Below, one piece after another: positions 1-8,338 of a stretch of DNA of 46,398 nt. Source of the DNA: Clostridia bacterium (GTDB taxonomy: Bacteria; Bacillota; Clostridia; TANB77; CAG-508); assembly GCA_022798895.1 (NCBI GenBank), contig JAAWNJ010000007.1, forward strand, positions 1-46,398. The letters are read 5' to 3'. Under the pieces are notes generated by a model. It made no database searches. It was not told the DNA's origin and saw only the letters and a program-made list of their open reading frames with translations. The position numbers were made by a program, and so were the translations under genes. Within the stretch, counting starts at the first letter, position 1; each line of letters opens with the position of its first letter.

Positions 1-166
1 TCAATTAATATAAATCTATAATAAAACAGTTGATATAAAGGAAATAGAAAGTCTAAAACAAACAATAAAGAGATTAAATAAAAAATTCTTTAAAGAGCAA
101 AGAAAAAGAGTAAAAGAACTTGCAGGAAATATTGCAACATGTAACGAATTAGAAAAATATATTAGT

Positions 167-670
167 GTGGATATTGCAGATATTGAAGCTGACATGACTT
201 ATTGGGAACTAATCATAAAAACATGGAACAGGAATAATAAGAATAAAACACCAAAGAATTTATGCAAGCCATATTATAGAAATTTCATAGAGTACATAGA
301 TAGTGCATGTTTTGGAATTGAAAAACATTTAGAAGGTGGAAGGTGCTATACAATTCAAGACCAAGAGAGAACACCACATTTCATTTATGAATTAAAAACA
401 GGAGAAAAATTTGGAATCTTATTTGAAAAGGCAGAATATCTACAACCTATTCCTAGAGAATTAACACAGCATGAATTAGATGTATTAGTAAATTTTTTAA
501 TCACACCAATAGATAAAGGATATAATATATCTAATGGTTGGGAACATGGTGTATGGTTATGGAATGACCAAAACTATGATTACAATAATTATTCTCCTAG
601 TTGGTTTCCAATGTATAAGAAAATAGATGAAAATACTAATATGCCTGATTATTCAAAATTAAATGATTAA
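167..670 (+). CDS. Hypothetical protein, 5' end uncertain
   Basis: I do not recognise this gene. The frame is open from position 14 (after a TAA at 11-13) to 670, but there is no ATG or TTG in that stretch, so the only conventional start is GTG at 167, which lacks a clear ribosome binding site. The gene may begin upstream and be truncated or rearranged. The peptide KYISVDIAD just around the GTG closely resembles KYIAVDIAD in the protein starting at 4999. This suggests a shared N-terminal module and that translation really begins before 167. The rest is a soluble, aromatic-rich protein. No CGG site is present. Confidence 0.55.
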   Translation: MDIADIEADMTYWELIIKTWNRNNKNKTPKNLCKPYYRNFIEYIDSACFGIEKHLEGGRCYTIQDQERTPHFIYELKTGEKFGILFEKAEYLQPIPRELTQHELDVLVNFLITPIDKGYNISNGWEHGVWLWNDQNYDYNNYSPSWFPMYKKIDENTNMPDYSKLND

Positions 671-685
671 AAACTTTTCCATATA

Positions 686-746
686 AATTTTTCACTTATT
701 CACTTGAAGCAGATTTTGTATCTAGTGAAAAAGTGAAAATTTTTTA
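686..746 (+). terminator. Hairpin terminator after the first gene
   Basis: An inverted repeat with arms at about 686-705 and 724-741 (TTCACTTATTCACT against AGTGAAAAAGTGAA) is followed by a run of T. It lies 16 bases after the stop of the upstream gene. A similar TTTTTCACTT hairpin follows the recombinase at 17350. Confidence 0.7.
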
Positions 747-839
747 TTTACAAATATTTTCTAACAGTAAAGTAAAATATTAATGAGATACGATAAAGTA
801 TGATGTCAGGAGTGGGAGATGTTGCATATACTAAAACCC

Positions 840-967
840 TTGACATACTATAAAACTTATACTATATGAAATTTCATAATAACCTACTTAGTAACTCCAA
901 TTTTTAGGAGTTACTATTTTTGCAATTATACGAAAGGCTTGACATATCTTAAAACTTATAAGATAAA
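840..967 (+). promoter_or_regulatory. Two similar promoters around a small hairpin
   Basis: TTGACA at 840-845 and TTGACA at 939-944 start two related blocks that share TATAAAACTTATA or TTAAAACTTATA spacers. The second has a GATAAA -10 at 962-967 after 17 bases. Between them lies a hairpin (GTAACTCC at 891-898 with GGAGTTAC at 907-914, then TATTTTT), so a transcript from the first promoter would end after about 50-60 bases. The rest of the 671-1089 gap holds no recognisable gene. Promoter calls rest on consensus matches only. Confidence 0.45.
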
Positions 968-1089
968 AGAACTTTTAGAGAAGGGCTTTACTGTCAGTAA
1001 ATTATGTGTTAAGCTACTTCATCAGCTGGGAGAGTAAGAAAAGGAGATTTTAACAACAAAAATCTAGCAGAGATGAGGTGAGGTTGAAA

Positions 1090-1756
1090 ATGGAAAATAA
1101 GGCATTAGAAAATGTATCATTGCAAGAGGTTATATCTTATTCAAAACAGAAAGAAAGTCCACGAATAACAGTTGTAGACAGTATAACAGATGAAGAAATG
1201 CAGGAAATAGGAGAGTTAATTTCAAGATTAAAACTCCTATTTCTTTGTGTTGCAGAAAATAGGATAGCATTTATAAACAATAAAGATGTTGCATTAAAAA
1301 TTGCAAAAGATTTTCACAAGAAGTCGCAGGTTATGTATTATGACTTTGCACAAAGACCAATGTCTAATTTAGCAATATATGCAATGACAGGATATACATC
1401 AGGTTGGATAACTTTAAGGGATAATCGGTTATATAGTAAAAGCCTATGATGAGGAAGGACAAGAAATGCAGAAACCTTGGATAAATACAGATATTGAAGA
1501 AGTTGCACCATCTAATTTATATAAATTAGGGTTAAAAAACTTTGAAATATCATTACACATAAGAGGAATAAACAGTAGTGGAAATAGTAACAAAACAATT
1601 TTAGAGTTATCAAGACATCATTTCGTAAATGGTGGAATCTATAATGCAGAAAGAAATTGTTATTATCCAAGAGATACTACAACAAACAAGGGAATTGCAG
1701 AATATAACAAGTTAGAAAAATTATTCAGAAAATGGGGTTTTTCATCATTCCATTAA
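1090..1756 (+). CDS. Hypothetical mobile-element protein with one +1 CGG site (1426)
   Basis: Start ATG 1090 is chosen because GAGGTGAGG (1075-1083) precedes it. In the first frame the ORF stops at 1449. At 1426 the in-phase CGG follows an Asn codon (aat-Cggt). Skipping the C gives Asp-Asn-Gly-Tyr and continues without interruption to 1756, giving about 221 residues. The second part would otherwise start at an internal ATG (1466) without a ribosome binding site. No family recognised. The protein looks soluble, with a C-terminal block rich in Asn, Tyr and Arg. The CGG arrangement is the same as in dnaX and recR, where family identity proves the frame. Confidence 0.75.
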
Positions 1757-1788
1757 AACTTTATGATGATAGTAAATGCAGGAATATA

Positions 1789-1817
1789 GGACATTCAAAC
1801 ACGATTACCCCTAGAAC
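1789..1817 (+). repeat. Copy 1 of an intergenic repeat motif
   Basis: GGACATTCAAAC followed by a short variable part and CCCTAGAAC. Nearly the same motif is at 4458-4486, and a related motif in reverse orientation is at 11412-11439 and 14124-14151. All four copies are at or just after gene ends in the first mobile segment. Confidence 0.6.
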
Positions 1818-1900
1818 AAAAGAAGAAATAATCAGCAACGAATTACTACATCAAGAAGAAAAAAGCCCTAAAAATTGATTTTAAAAAGGAGATGGTAGAA

Positions 1901-2248
1901 ATGGCAACAGCAATGATAACTAAAAAGCAATTACAAGAAATAAATAACAAATGCAGTAGTAATTGGAGATTTGACACAATATTTTTTGTTTATCATTCTG
2001 TAAAATCGTTGTCTAAGAAATTAAAAGTAGATGATACAGGTTACTTTGAATTTAGACTATTTTATAATAATCAAAATCAAATAACCTTAAATATTAAAAG
2101 ATTTGACTACAAACACAATGTAACAGTTGCAGGAGAAACAAAAAGTATCATATTAGATAAGACAGAAGTTAAGAGGAGAAACAATAGTAAATTACTGGAT
2201 ATGACAGAAAAATTAACAGATGAAATATTACTAAAACTATATGTTTAA
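1901..2248 (+). CDS. Hypothetical protein, 115 aa
   Basis: Not recognised. ATG 1901 is preferred over ATG 1892 because AAAGGAG (1884-1890) would overlap or abut the earlier one. The product is a small soluble protein with alternating beta-type segments rich in Phe, Tyr and Lys and a Lys/Arg-rich C-terminal part. It lies in a run of same-strand small genes (1090-4458) with short gaps, probably an operon of mobile-element accessory genes. It contains no CGG. Confidence 0.65.
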   Translation: MATAMITKKQLQEINNKCSSNWRFDTIFFVYHSVKSLSKKLKVDDTGYFEFRLFYNNQNQITLNIKRFDYKHNVTVAGETKSIILDKTEVKRRNNSKLLDMTEKLTDEILLKLYV

Positions 2249-2275
2249 AAGTAATATTGAATGGGGAGATTTAAA

Positions 2276-2635
2276 ATGATAATAAGAGCAACATTTAAAG
2301 ATAATCACTTTACAGAAGTATTAGAAAAATATTTTGATGATTTTGGATACATAAATTATTATTTGAATATAAGTGATGAAAATTATAGAAAAGAAGAAAA
2401 AAAGCTAAAAAAAGCAGTATTTAAGCCTGAGAAGATGAAAAAAGAAGAAATAAAAGCGTTGATAGACCAAATAAAGAATAGTATTGAAATGTTTATTGCA
2501 AAATTTTATAATGAACATTTGGAATATTTAAAAGATACAATATATCTTGAAATTGTACCATATGTAGAAGATAAATGGGAAAATGGAGAAGTGGTTTATT
2601 TCTTCCTAAGCAAACAACAATATGTTGGAGCGTAA
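2276..2635 (+). CDS. Hypothetical protein, 119 aa
   Basis: Not recognised. ATG 2276 follows GGGGAG (2264-2269); the earlier in-frame ATG at 2261 sits on the ribosome binding site. The middle is a charged Lys/Glu-rich helical stretch (EEKKLKKAV and similar, likely coiled coil), flanked by aromatic segments. It lies 27 bases after the previous gene and 41 before the DnaB-like gene, so probably in the same operon. Confidence 0.65.
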   Translation: MIIRATFKDNHFTEVLEKYFDDFGYINYYLNISDENYRKEEKKLKKAVFKPEKMKKEEIKALIDQIKNSIEMFIAKFYNEHLEYLKDTIYLEIVPYVEDKWENGEVVYFFLSKQQYVGA

Positions 2636-2676
2636 GTAATAAAAGAGATTATACATAGTAAGGAGTTGATTAAACA

Positions 2677-3426
2677 ATGGCAATAAAAACAGAATTTAGA
2701 GATATTGATGACAGAATAGGTGGACTTAGAAATGGAGATTTAATTTGTATAGCTTCAAGACCAACAGTAGGGAAAAAAGTTTTTATATATAATCTAGTAA
2801 CTAATATAGCACAAAAGGAAATTCCAATACTAATATTTAGTTTAGAAAATTGCAAAAGTCAAGCATTAAAAGAAATCTTTGATGTTGTATTTGCTATAAA
2901 TAAAACAGAAGATAATAAAATATATTCAGAAGAAAGACATGCAGAAGATGTAAGAACTTCAATATTAGTAGAACAAAATACTTGTATTTTAGATAATAGT
3001 CTAAGTATTGAAAGTATCGAACAGAATGCAAAATTAATGAAATTGCAAAAGGATATAGGTTTAATCATTATAGATTATTTACAGTTAATAAAACATGAAG
3101 GAACATTAGAAGAAGTAATTATTAGACTAAAAACACTTGCAAAAGAGCTAAACATACCAATAATCATTTTATCCCAATTATCAAAGGAATTGGAATCAAG
3201 AGAAGATAAAAGACCTATTCTATCAGATTTTAAGAGTTCATCAGCCATAGTAGATTATGCAGATACTATATTATTTATATATAGAGATGATTTTTATAAT
3301 AAAGATAGTGAAAAGAAATATGTAGTAGAAGTTATAACATCAAAAAATAAATATGGAGATATTGGAACAGATGAGTTACTAAATATTAGAAATAGGTATG
3401 TAAATATAGAAAAATATAAGGAATAG
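2677..3426 (+). CDS. DnaB-like helicase C-terminal (RecA-fold) domain protein
   Basis: 249 residues matching only the C-terminal ATPase domain of replicative helicase DnaB (usually about 450 residues). Visible motifs: a P-loop region SRPTVGKK near residue 28, Walker B LIIIDYLQLI near 128, SQLSKELESREDKRP near 165, then the arginine/sensor region up to YRDDFY. The DnaB N-terminal domain is absent. The P-loop is unusual: the Thr/Ser that normally follows GK is Lys, so ATP binding may be weakened. It could be a helicase-related accessory factor of the element rather than an active helicase. Start ATG has AAGGAG upstream at 2660-2665. Confidence 0.8.
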   Translation: MAIKTEFRDIDDRIGGLRNGDLICIASRPTVGKKVFIYNLVTNIAQKEIPILIFSLENCKSQALKEIFDVVFAINKTEDNKIYSEERHAEDVRTSILVEQNTCILDNSLSIESIEQNAKLMKLQKDIGLIIIDYLQLIKHEGTLEEVIIRLKTLAKELNIPIIILSQLSKELESREDKRPILSDFKSSSAIVDYADTILFIYRDDFYNKDSEKKYVVEVITSKNKYGDIGTDELLNIRNRYVNIEKYKE

Positions 3427-3444
3427 AAAAGGAGAATTGAAATC

Positions 3445-3855
3445 ATGGAAATTACAGCAAGTAAAGAAGAAATGAAAGAACAAGCATTAGAAATAATGAA
3501 AACATTAAAATTACATGAAAATGTAATAAATGAATTTACAACAGAAGATAAATTGAATAAATCAGAAGCACCACTTGGAGCTTTATATTGGTTAGATGAT
3601 GAAGAAAAACAGATGGTAGAAGAATACGAGAAAAAATGGAATGTATTAGTATATCATGTTATAAAAACATATACAGTAGAAATGGGGGCAATATATGATT
3701 TACTATATATTCCAAGTGAAAAGGAAGATTGGCAAGGAATATTAAAAAGATTAAAACAAGATAATATACTTTTATCTCATACTGTAAGTCAATTTAGTGA
3801 AAGTGGGGATATTGCAATACAAAGTAAAAATGGTGGAGTAATAAGACTTTATTAG
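3445..3855 (+). CDS. Hypothetical protein, paralogue of the next gene
   Basis: 136 residues, not recognised. It begins with a helical segment ending LKLHENVINEF and has a central IYHVIK-type strand region. The next gene (3872) shows LKLDSKVINEF and IYHVII at equivalent positions, followed in both by IY.L and E.W motifs. The two are therefore a tandem duplication that has diverged. AAAGGAG precedes the ATG at 3445. Both fit the same operon; function unknown. Confidence 0.7.
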   Translation: MEITASKEEMKEQALEIMKTLKLHENVINEFTTEDKLNKSEAPLGALYWLDDEEKQMVEEYEKKWNVLVYHVIKTYTVEMGAIYDLLYIPSEKEDWQGILKRLKQDNILLSHTVSQFSESGDIAIQSKNGGVIRLY

Positions 3856-3871
3856 AAAAGAAGGTGTAAAA

Positions 3872-4291
3872 GTGGAAGAACTAAAACAAGAAGCTATAAA
3901 AAGATTAGAAATACTAAAATTAGATTCCAAAGTCATTAATGAATTTAAGGAGAATGACAATGTATATGTAAGCAAAGTAGAAAATGCAGCGACAGAAGTT
4001 ATACTAGACAAAGAAATCATAGACTTAATTAAAATGTTTGAACAAAAGAAAACTATTAAAATATATCACGTTATAATTAACCAAGATAATATCTATATGT
4101 TATCAGTACATACCAATAAAGAAATATGGGAAGAAGAAAAATCAGATTTAAAAAGAGGTTTTACAGTAATAGTATCATACGACATTATACATAAAGGAAT
4201 TGCAGGTTATACTGCAAAAGAAGCAGGAATAGAAACAGAAAATGGAAAAATAAAAAGGGTGGTAATATGCACAACAAAATCAGACAACTAA
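3872..4291 (+). CDS. Hypothetical protein, paralogue of the previous gene
   Basis: 139 residues, GTG start at 3872 after GAAGGTG. It shares the LKL..KVINEF helix and the IYHVI segment with the preceding 136-residue protein, so the pair arose by duplication. The 3' end overlaps the start of the downstream XRE gene by 25 bases, which suggests translational coupling. No CGG codon. Function unknown. Confidence 0.7.
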   Translation: MEELKQEAIKRLEILKLDSKVINEFKENDNVYVSKVENAATEVILDKEIIDLIKMFEQKKTIKIYHVIINQDNIYMLSVHTNKEIWEEEKSDLKRGFTVIVSYDIIHKGIAGYTAKEAGIETENGKIKRVVICTTKSDN

Positions 4292-4458
4292 GAGAAGAAC
4301 AAGGAATAACACAAAATGATTTATCGAAAGCAACAGGGCTTTCAATAGGATATATTAGTTTATTAGAAAATAATATCAGGACAAACCCAAGCTATAAAAC
4401 ACTAGAGAAAATCGCAAAGGCACTACATAAAGAAGCAAAGGAAATATTTAGTATATAG
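4267..4458 (+). CDS. XRE-family helix-turn-helix regulator, 63 aa
   Basis: A minimal HTH_3/XRE domain protein (Cro/CI type). IRQLREEQGITQNDLSKATG is helix 1-2 and ISLLENNIRTNPSYKTLEKI covers the recognition helix and following helix; there is no C-terminal domain. It overlaps the preceding gene by 25 bases. Such small regulators usually repress promoters of their own element by binding palindromic operators. The repeat copy at 4458 begins at its stop codon. Confidence 0.88.
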   Translation: MHNKIRQLREEQGITQNDLSKATGLSIGYISLLENNIRTNPSYKTLEKIAKALHKEAKEIFSI

Positions 4459-4486
4459 GACATTCAAACGAGGTTATACCTAGAAT
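4458..4486 (+). repeat. Copy 2 of the intergenic repeat motif
   Basis: GGACATTCAAACGAGG followed by TTATACCTAGAAT. It matches the copy at 1789 almost base for base over the first 12 positions and the CCTAGAA end. It contains AAACGAGGTT, which also occurs reverse-complemented at 11412-11439 and 14124-14151. Confidence 0.6.
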
Positions 4487-4592
4487 TTAAGAAGAACTAA
4501 CAAGCAACAAACTAAGCATAGCAAGGAGTAAAAGCGGTTAGAATTGAAATTAGATACTAAAAAAGAGAAATAATTGACACTATTATAATCGA

Positions 4593-4853
4593 TTATTTCT
4601 CCTTCTTTTTTAACCAGTCGTGAGCCTCTGCATTTTTAAACCTTCCATCTGCAAAGAATTCAGATAAATTTGTACCTAATGCCTCGCAGATAATAAATAA
4701 GATTTCAAGTCTAATAGTTCTAGTTTTTCGTGTTAGAAATTGTGAAATAGTAGAATTATAAATACCTGTCAAGTCTTGAAGTTTATAGGTTGTTACATCT
4801 TTTTCTTTCATCAGCTCTTTAAGTTTGGTTGCAACTAAGTCAGAAAAGTCCAT
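4593..4853 (-). CDS. XRE-family transcriptional regulator
   Basis: Reverse-strand HTH protein of about 86 residues when started at the ATG complementary to 4851-4853, which has AGGGGAG just upstream; a TTG at 4871 would add six residues. The domain TTYKLQDLTGIYNSTISQFL is a clear XRE helix-turn-helix, and ICEALGTNLSEFF is the typical last helix. It is transcribed divergently from the gene at 4999, and the gap holds a palindrome it could bind. It probably represses one or both of these promoters. Confidence 0.87.
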   Translation of the reverse strand: MDFSDLVATKLKELMKEKDVTTYKLQDLTGIYNSTISQFLTRKTRTIRLEILFIICEALGTNLSEFFADGRFKNAEAHDWLKKKEK

Positions 4854-4871
4854 ACTCTCCCCTACTTTCAA

Positions 4872-4981
4872 TTAATTTGACTTAATTGTAGCAAAATACT
4901 TACGAAAAACCTCTCAAGAATTTGAGATAAATTTTGCAAAAAGTATTTATTTAAAATATTTGCTGTGGTATAATGCGAAAC
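4872..4981 (+). promoter_or_regulatory. Divergent promoter region with operator palindromes
   Basis: An extended -10 element (TGGTATAAT, hexamer at 4969-4974) lies about 25 bases before ATG 4999. Upstream is the palindrome CTCAAGAATTTGAG (4913-4926), and further AAATACTT/AAGTATTT arms frame it. This suits control by the divergent XRE repressor. Binding is inferred from symmetry and position. Confidence 0.6.
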
Positions 4982-4998
4982 ACAGGAGTAAAAATAGT

Positions 4999-5313
4999 AT
5001 GAATACAAATGTAAAAAATTATGCAATAACTAATGAAAAAATGGAACAATTAGAAAATGAATTACAGAATATAAATAAAATACATGAACAACTAGAACAA
5101 CATTTTAATTTTGATATTCCAAAATATATAGCTGTGGATATTGCAGATAATGAAACTTATAATCATGTTTGTTGTATGATAAATTTAGCAACAGTAAATG
5201 AAAGAATATCAGAAGAAAATGCAGCGACATTAAAACAAGGAATAAAAGAACTATTTAATGTTAAAAATAAATATGACAATGTGGAATCGAAAATCTTAAT
5301 CAATAAATTTTAG
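4999..5313 (+). CDS. Hypothetical protein, 104 aa
   Basis: Not recognised. Start ATG 4999 has AGGAG 14 bases upstream; an in-frame TTG at 4960 lies in the promoter itself and is rejected. The N-terminal half (residues 8-38) is a helical, Glu/Asn/Gln-rich likely coiled coil. KYIAVDIAD then resembles the protein at the window start. It has two adjacent cysteines. First gene of a short operon with the 86-residue gene at 5333. Confidence 0.65.
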   Translation: MNTNVKNYAITNEKMEQLENELQNINKIHEQLEQHFNFDIPKYIAVDIADNETYNHVCCMINLATVNERISEENAATLKQGIKELFNVKNKYDNVESKILINKF

Positions 5314-5332
5314 AATAAAGAAGGTGTGAAAA

Positions 5333-5593
5333 TTGGAAGATAAAAAAACACTAGAAGAATTGTTTGAGTGCAACATGGATAAAATATATACAGAAACAGA
5401 TGAGAAACTAGAGATTAACAAACAAATATCAGAATTAACAGATAAATTAAATAAAACCTTATCAGAGGAGCAAAAACAATTATTAGAAGAAATTAACCAA
5501 AAAGAAGATGAAAAGAGAGATATAATCAATAAAAATACATTTATATTTGCCTATTCATTAGCCACGAAGTCTATCATTGAAGGTTTAAAGTAA
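5333..5593 (+). CDS. Hypothetical coiled-coil protein, 86 aa
   Basis: Not recognised. TTG start at 5333 after AAGGTG; no ATG fits better. The sequence is strongly helical and charged (EINKQISELTDKLNKTLSEE) and probably forms a coiled coil, ending with a short hydrophobic segment FIFAYSLA. It lies 19 bases after the previous gene. A hairpin terminator follows. Confidence 0.6.
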   Translation: MEDKKTLEELFECNMDKIYTETDEKLEINKQISELTDKLNKTLSEEQKQLLEEINQKEDEKRDIINKNTFIFAYSLATKSIIEGLK

Positions 5594-5609
5594 ATAGCAT
5601 ATAATCAAG

Positions 5610-5643
5610 ATAAGTAAGGATAACCAAGCCTTACTTATTTTTG
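5610..5643. terminator. Bidirectional hairpin between convergent genes
   Basis: AAGTAAGG (5612-5619) pairs with CCTTACTT (5629-5636), followed by ATTTTTG. The hairpin overlaps the 3' end of the convergent XRE gene and can serve both directions. Confidence 0.75.
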
Positions 5644-5975
5644 TTACATAAGTATTCCAAATAACTTACCATATTCTTTTTATTTTCAGAAGATAAAGAA
5701 TTATATTTTTCTATAATATCTTGATTTTCAAGACCTTTTTTATCAAGTATATCTATCTTATTTGGGTTATTTGTTAGCCCTAACAAATAATCAGTAGAAC
5801 AGTTAAAGAAATTCGATAGCTTTATCAAATTAGGAATGGTAGGAAGTGATGTACCTCTCTCATATTGTGAAATCAATTCTTGGCTGACTTCTACATCTAT
5901 TGATACTCTTACTTGTGTTAAATTTTTCTTTTCTCTAATTTCTTTTAGATTATTCATTTTGAAATTATTAGCCAT
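5631..5975 (-). CDS. XRE-family repressor of the surface-protein locus (predicted)
   Basis: 114 residues. The N-terminal HTH spans about residues 8-65 (LKEIREKKNLTQVRVSIDVE, then SQELISQYERGTSLPTIPNL) and is followed by STDYLLGL, the usual end of the XRE domain in Firmicute phage-type repressors. The C-terminal part is a helical dimerisation segment. GGAGGTG lies just before the ATG. The gene is divergent from the surface protein operon at 6170, and two AAGTNNNACTT palindromes lie in the gap, so it most likely controls that operon and itself. Confidence 0.88.
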   Translation of the reverse strand: MANNFKMNNLKEIREKKNLTQVRVSIDVEVSQELISQYERGTSLPTIPNLIKLSNFFNCSTDYLLGLTNNPNKIDILDKKGLENQDIIEKYNSLSSENKKNMVSYLEYLCNKNK

Positions 5976-6009
5976 ATTAGCACCTCCAGTATCATATTAT
6001 ATAAAATAC

Positions 6010-6093
6010 AAGTAACACTTATAGAAGTAATTGATATTGACAATAAAATATTTATAAGTAATACTTGTAAAAGATGTTTGTTAATGATATAAT
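6010..6093 (+). promoter_or_regulatory. Promoter with two AAGTNNNACTT operators
   Basis: Perfect dyads AAGTAACACTT (6010-6020) and AAGTAATACTT (6056-6066) lie between divergent genes. A promoter TTGTAA (6065-6070), 17-base spacer, TATAAT (6088-6093) points to the gene at 6170. The second dyad touches its -35 box, so a bound repressor would block it. This is a direct sequence observation; the identity of the binder is inferred. Confidence 0.72.
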
Positions 6094-6169
6094 TTGAGTG
6101 AAAATGTAATATTATGTCGAAGCGATTATCGAGCATAGTATTGAAAATAAAAGAGAGGTAGGAAAAAAT

Positions 6170-7489
6170 ATGTTAAAAACAAAATTAAAAGTCCTAGTAA
6201 CATTAGTCATAGTGTTATTAGCAGTATTTGTATTCAATATGAATACAGTAAATGCAGAAACAGATGAAGGAATTTCAGATGATGATTTAGTATCAATGTT
6301 AAATATTGTTGATAGTACAGGAAAAGCCATAGGATATTATCCACCAATGTCAGGGGGAAATATGGGGTATCTTGATGCAGAAGCAACAGAAGATTATTAT
6401 AAGAATTGTAGTTACATCGCATATACAAGTTATAATTGTGGAGATACAATAGAAACAGAATTAGGAACTTTTAAATTTAAAGATAAAGAGCAATATACAA
6501 ATGAAAATGGCGAAGTAGTTTATGATTATATATATACTTGCCCTGTAAATCCTCAATATATTATAAGTAAAAATGGTAAAGACTGTGATGTTACTTTTCC
6601 AGTAACAGATATTGAAACTGGAAAAAAGAGTATGTTTATAGGTGAGTTTAGATTTTATAAAAGACAGTTTGGTAAAAATGCCAATTTAAAAATTGGAGAT
6701 GTAGATTTCATAATCAATGGAAAGCCTGTTAAAGGATATATAGATAATGGAGATACTTTTGTTGGCTTTGATGAAATGACTAATATTTTAACAGTATATA
6801 ATTATACAGGAAAAATAACTTATTCAAATATGGGAGATACATTTAAAATACAAAAAGATGAAAACAGTAACATAGAAGTAATGTGTGAAGATAAAAAAAC
6901 AGATACAAGTACAGGAACAAATACTAAACCTAATATAGAAACAATTACAACAACAGACAATACAACAGGCATCAAGTTAGAAGGAACACTACCTTGGCAT
7001 ACAGTATTAGAAGTAGAAAGTATGACAGAAGGAGAAACATATTATATAGTAAAAACTTCATTGCAAAGTGAATTAGGAACAACACAAATATATGGAATGT
7101 ATGATATTACCTTAAAATCAGAAGGGGTAACAATACAACCGAATAATGGAAAAGTAAAAATAAGTATTCCAATACCACCTGAATTTAACAAGTCGAAATC
7201 AACAAATCTAAGAGTATATAGAGCAGTAATGAAGGACGGAGAAAGAACAGCAGAATTAGTACATTATCCAGTAACAATAGAAGGAGATTATGCAACATTT
7301 GAAACAGACCACTTCTCAATATATGTATTAGCAGAGAAAACAGCAGAAACAACACCATCTAATACAGATGATAGAAAAAAAGATGAAACACCTAAAACAG
7401 GAACAGTAGATGTATTAGGATATTTAAGTATAATAACATTAGTATCTGCATTAGGAATAGTAGCATTTAGAAGAAATAAAATAGCATAA
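6170..7489 (+). CDS. Sortase-anchored surface protein (TPKTG)
   Basis: 439-residue secreted protein. A signal peptide (LVTLVIVLLAVFVFNM, cut near VNA) is followed by an extracellular part with several Cys and many Thr. The C-terminus carries the cell-wall sorting signal TPKTG near residue 404, a hydrophobic segment (LGYLSIITLVSALGIVAF) and the RRNK tail. A Thr-rich linker lies near residues 240-260. Sortases cleave between T and G and link the protein to peptidoglycan. Probably exported substrate of the class B sortase encoded next. GAGAGGTAGG precedes the ATG. No CGG site. Confidence 0.85.
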   Translation: MLKTKLKVLVTLVIVLLAVFVFNMNTVNAETDEGISDDDLVSMLNIVDSTGKAIGYYPPMSGGNMGYLDAEATEDYYKNCSYIAYTSYNCGDTIETELGTFKFKDKEQYTNENGEVVYDYIYTCPVNPQYIISKNGKDCDVTFPVTDIETGKKSMFIGEFRFYKRQFGKNANLKIGDVDFIINGKPVKGYIDNGDTFVGFDEMTNILTVYNYTGKITYSNMGDTFKIQKDENSNIEVMCEDKKTDTSTGTNTKPNIETITTTDNTTGIKLEGTLPWHTVLEVESMTEGETYYIVKTSLQSELGTTQIYGMYDITLKSEGVTIQPNNGKVKISIPIPPEFNKSKSTNLRVYRAVMKDGERTAELVHYPVTIEGDYATFETDHFSIYVLAEKTAETTPSNTDDRKKDETPKTGTVDVLGYLSIITLVSALGIVAFRRNKIA

Positions 7490-7498
7490 TACATATTC

Positions 7499-7533
7499 AA
7501 TAGGGCAGATTTTAACTTCTGCTCTATTTTCTT
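7499..7533 (+). terminator. Hairpin after the surface protein gene
   Basis: ATAGGGCAGA pairs with TCTGCTCTAT (7500-7528), followed by TTTCTT. It probably reduces expression of the downstream sortase relative to the surface protein. Confidence 0.7.
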
Positions 7534-7553
7534 CAAAGGGAAGGTGTAACAAA

Positions 7554-8324
7554 TTGAAACATAGTAAACACAGAAAACACAAAATAAATTGCATACAGCT
7601 AATATTTATTATCATATTTATTTTAAGTATTTGTGGTATTGGATATTATCTTTATAGTATCAATAAGGAAAAGCAGGAATACAAGGAATTAGCAAACAAT
7701 ATTGAAGTAGATACAACAGCAGATGTAACACAAGAAAAGACAGAAAGAATGAAACAACTAGAAGAATTGCAAAAGGAAAATACAGATATTGTTGCATGGA
7801 TAGAAATAGAAGGTACAAACATCAATTATCCTATTCTACAGACCAATGATAATAAATTCTATTTGACACATGATTACAAGAAACAAAAGTCTAGTGGTGG
7901 GAGTTTATTTTTAGATAAGGACTTCGACATAGTAAATGGTAGTAGTAATTATCTGATATATGGGCATAGACATAAACAAGGACTAATGTTTGAAGATTTA
8001 ATGAAATATGCAAAAGAAGATTTTTACAAGGAGCATACAAAAATAAAATTTACAACACTAAAAGAAGATGTAAATTATGAAATACTATCAGTATTTTATT
8101 CAAGAGTATATTATCAAGATGAGCAAGATGTCTTTAGGTACTACTATTTTGTAAATGCAGAAAATGAAGCTGAATATAATAACTATGTTGAACAATGCAA
8201 GAAGGCAAGTATTTATGATACAGGAGTTACAGCAGAATATGGAGAGCAATTACTAACATTAAGTACCTGTGAATACTCAAAAGAAGATGGGAGATTTGTA
8301 GTAGTAGCAAAGAAAATGAAATAA
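7554..8324 (+). CDS. Class B sortase
   Basis: 256 residues, TTG start after GAAGGTG. A Lys/His-rich N-terminus is followed by one membrane helix (about residues 12-33), an ectodomain helix and the sortase fold. Catalytic features are visible: His in YGHRHKQG near residue 137, Cys in LSTCEYS near residue 239, and Arg in DGRFVVVAK shortly after. INYPILQ and SGGSLFLD are SrtB-type strands. It anchors LPXTG-like proteins at the membrane outer face. Probable substrate is the upstream TPKTG protein. No CGG in the gene. Confidence 0.93.
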   Translation: MKHSKHRKHKINCIQLIFIIIFILSICGIGYYLYSINKEKQEYKELANNIEVDTTADVTQEKTERMKQLEELQKENTDIVAWIEIEGTNINYPILQTNDNKFYLTHDYKKQKSSGGSLFLDKDFDIVNGSSNYLIYGHRHKQGLMFEDLMKYAKEDFYKEHTKIKFTTLKEDVNYEILSVFYSRVYYQDEQDVFRYYYFVNAENEAEYNNYVEQCKKASIYDTGVTAEYGEQLLTLSTCEYSKEDGRFVVVAKKMK

Positions 8325-8338
8325 GGAGATGTTTAGAA

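Noticed and set aside
1466..1756. Separate 96-residue gene starting at 1466
   Set aside because: No ribosome binding site; the frame joins the upstream gene through the CGG at 1426.
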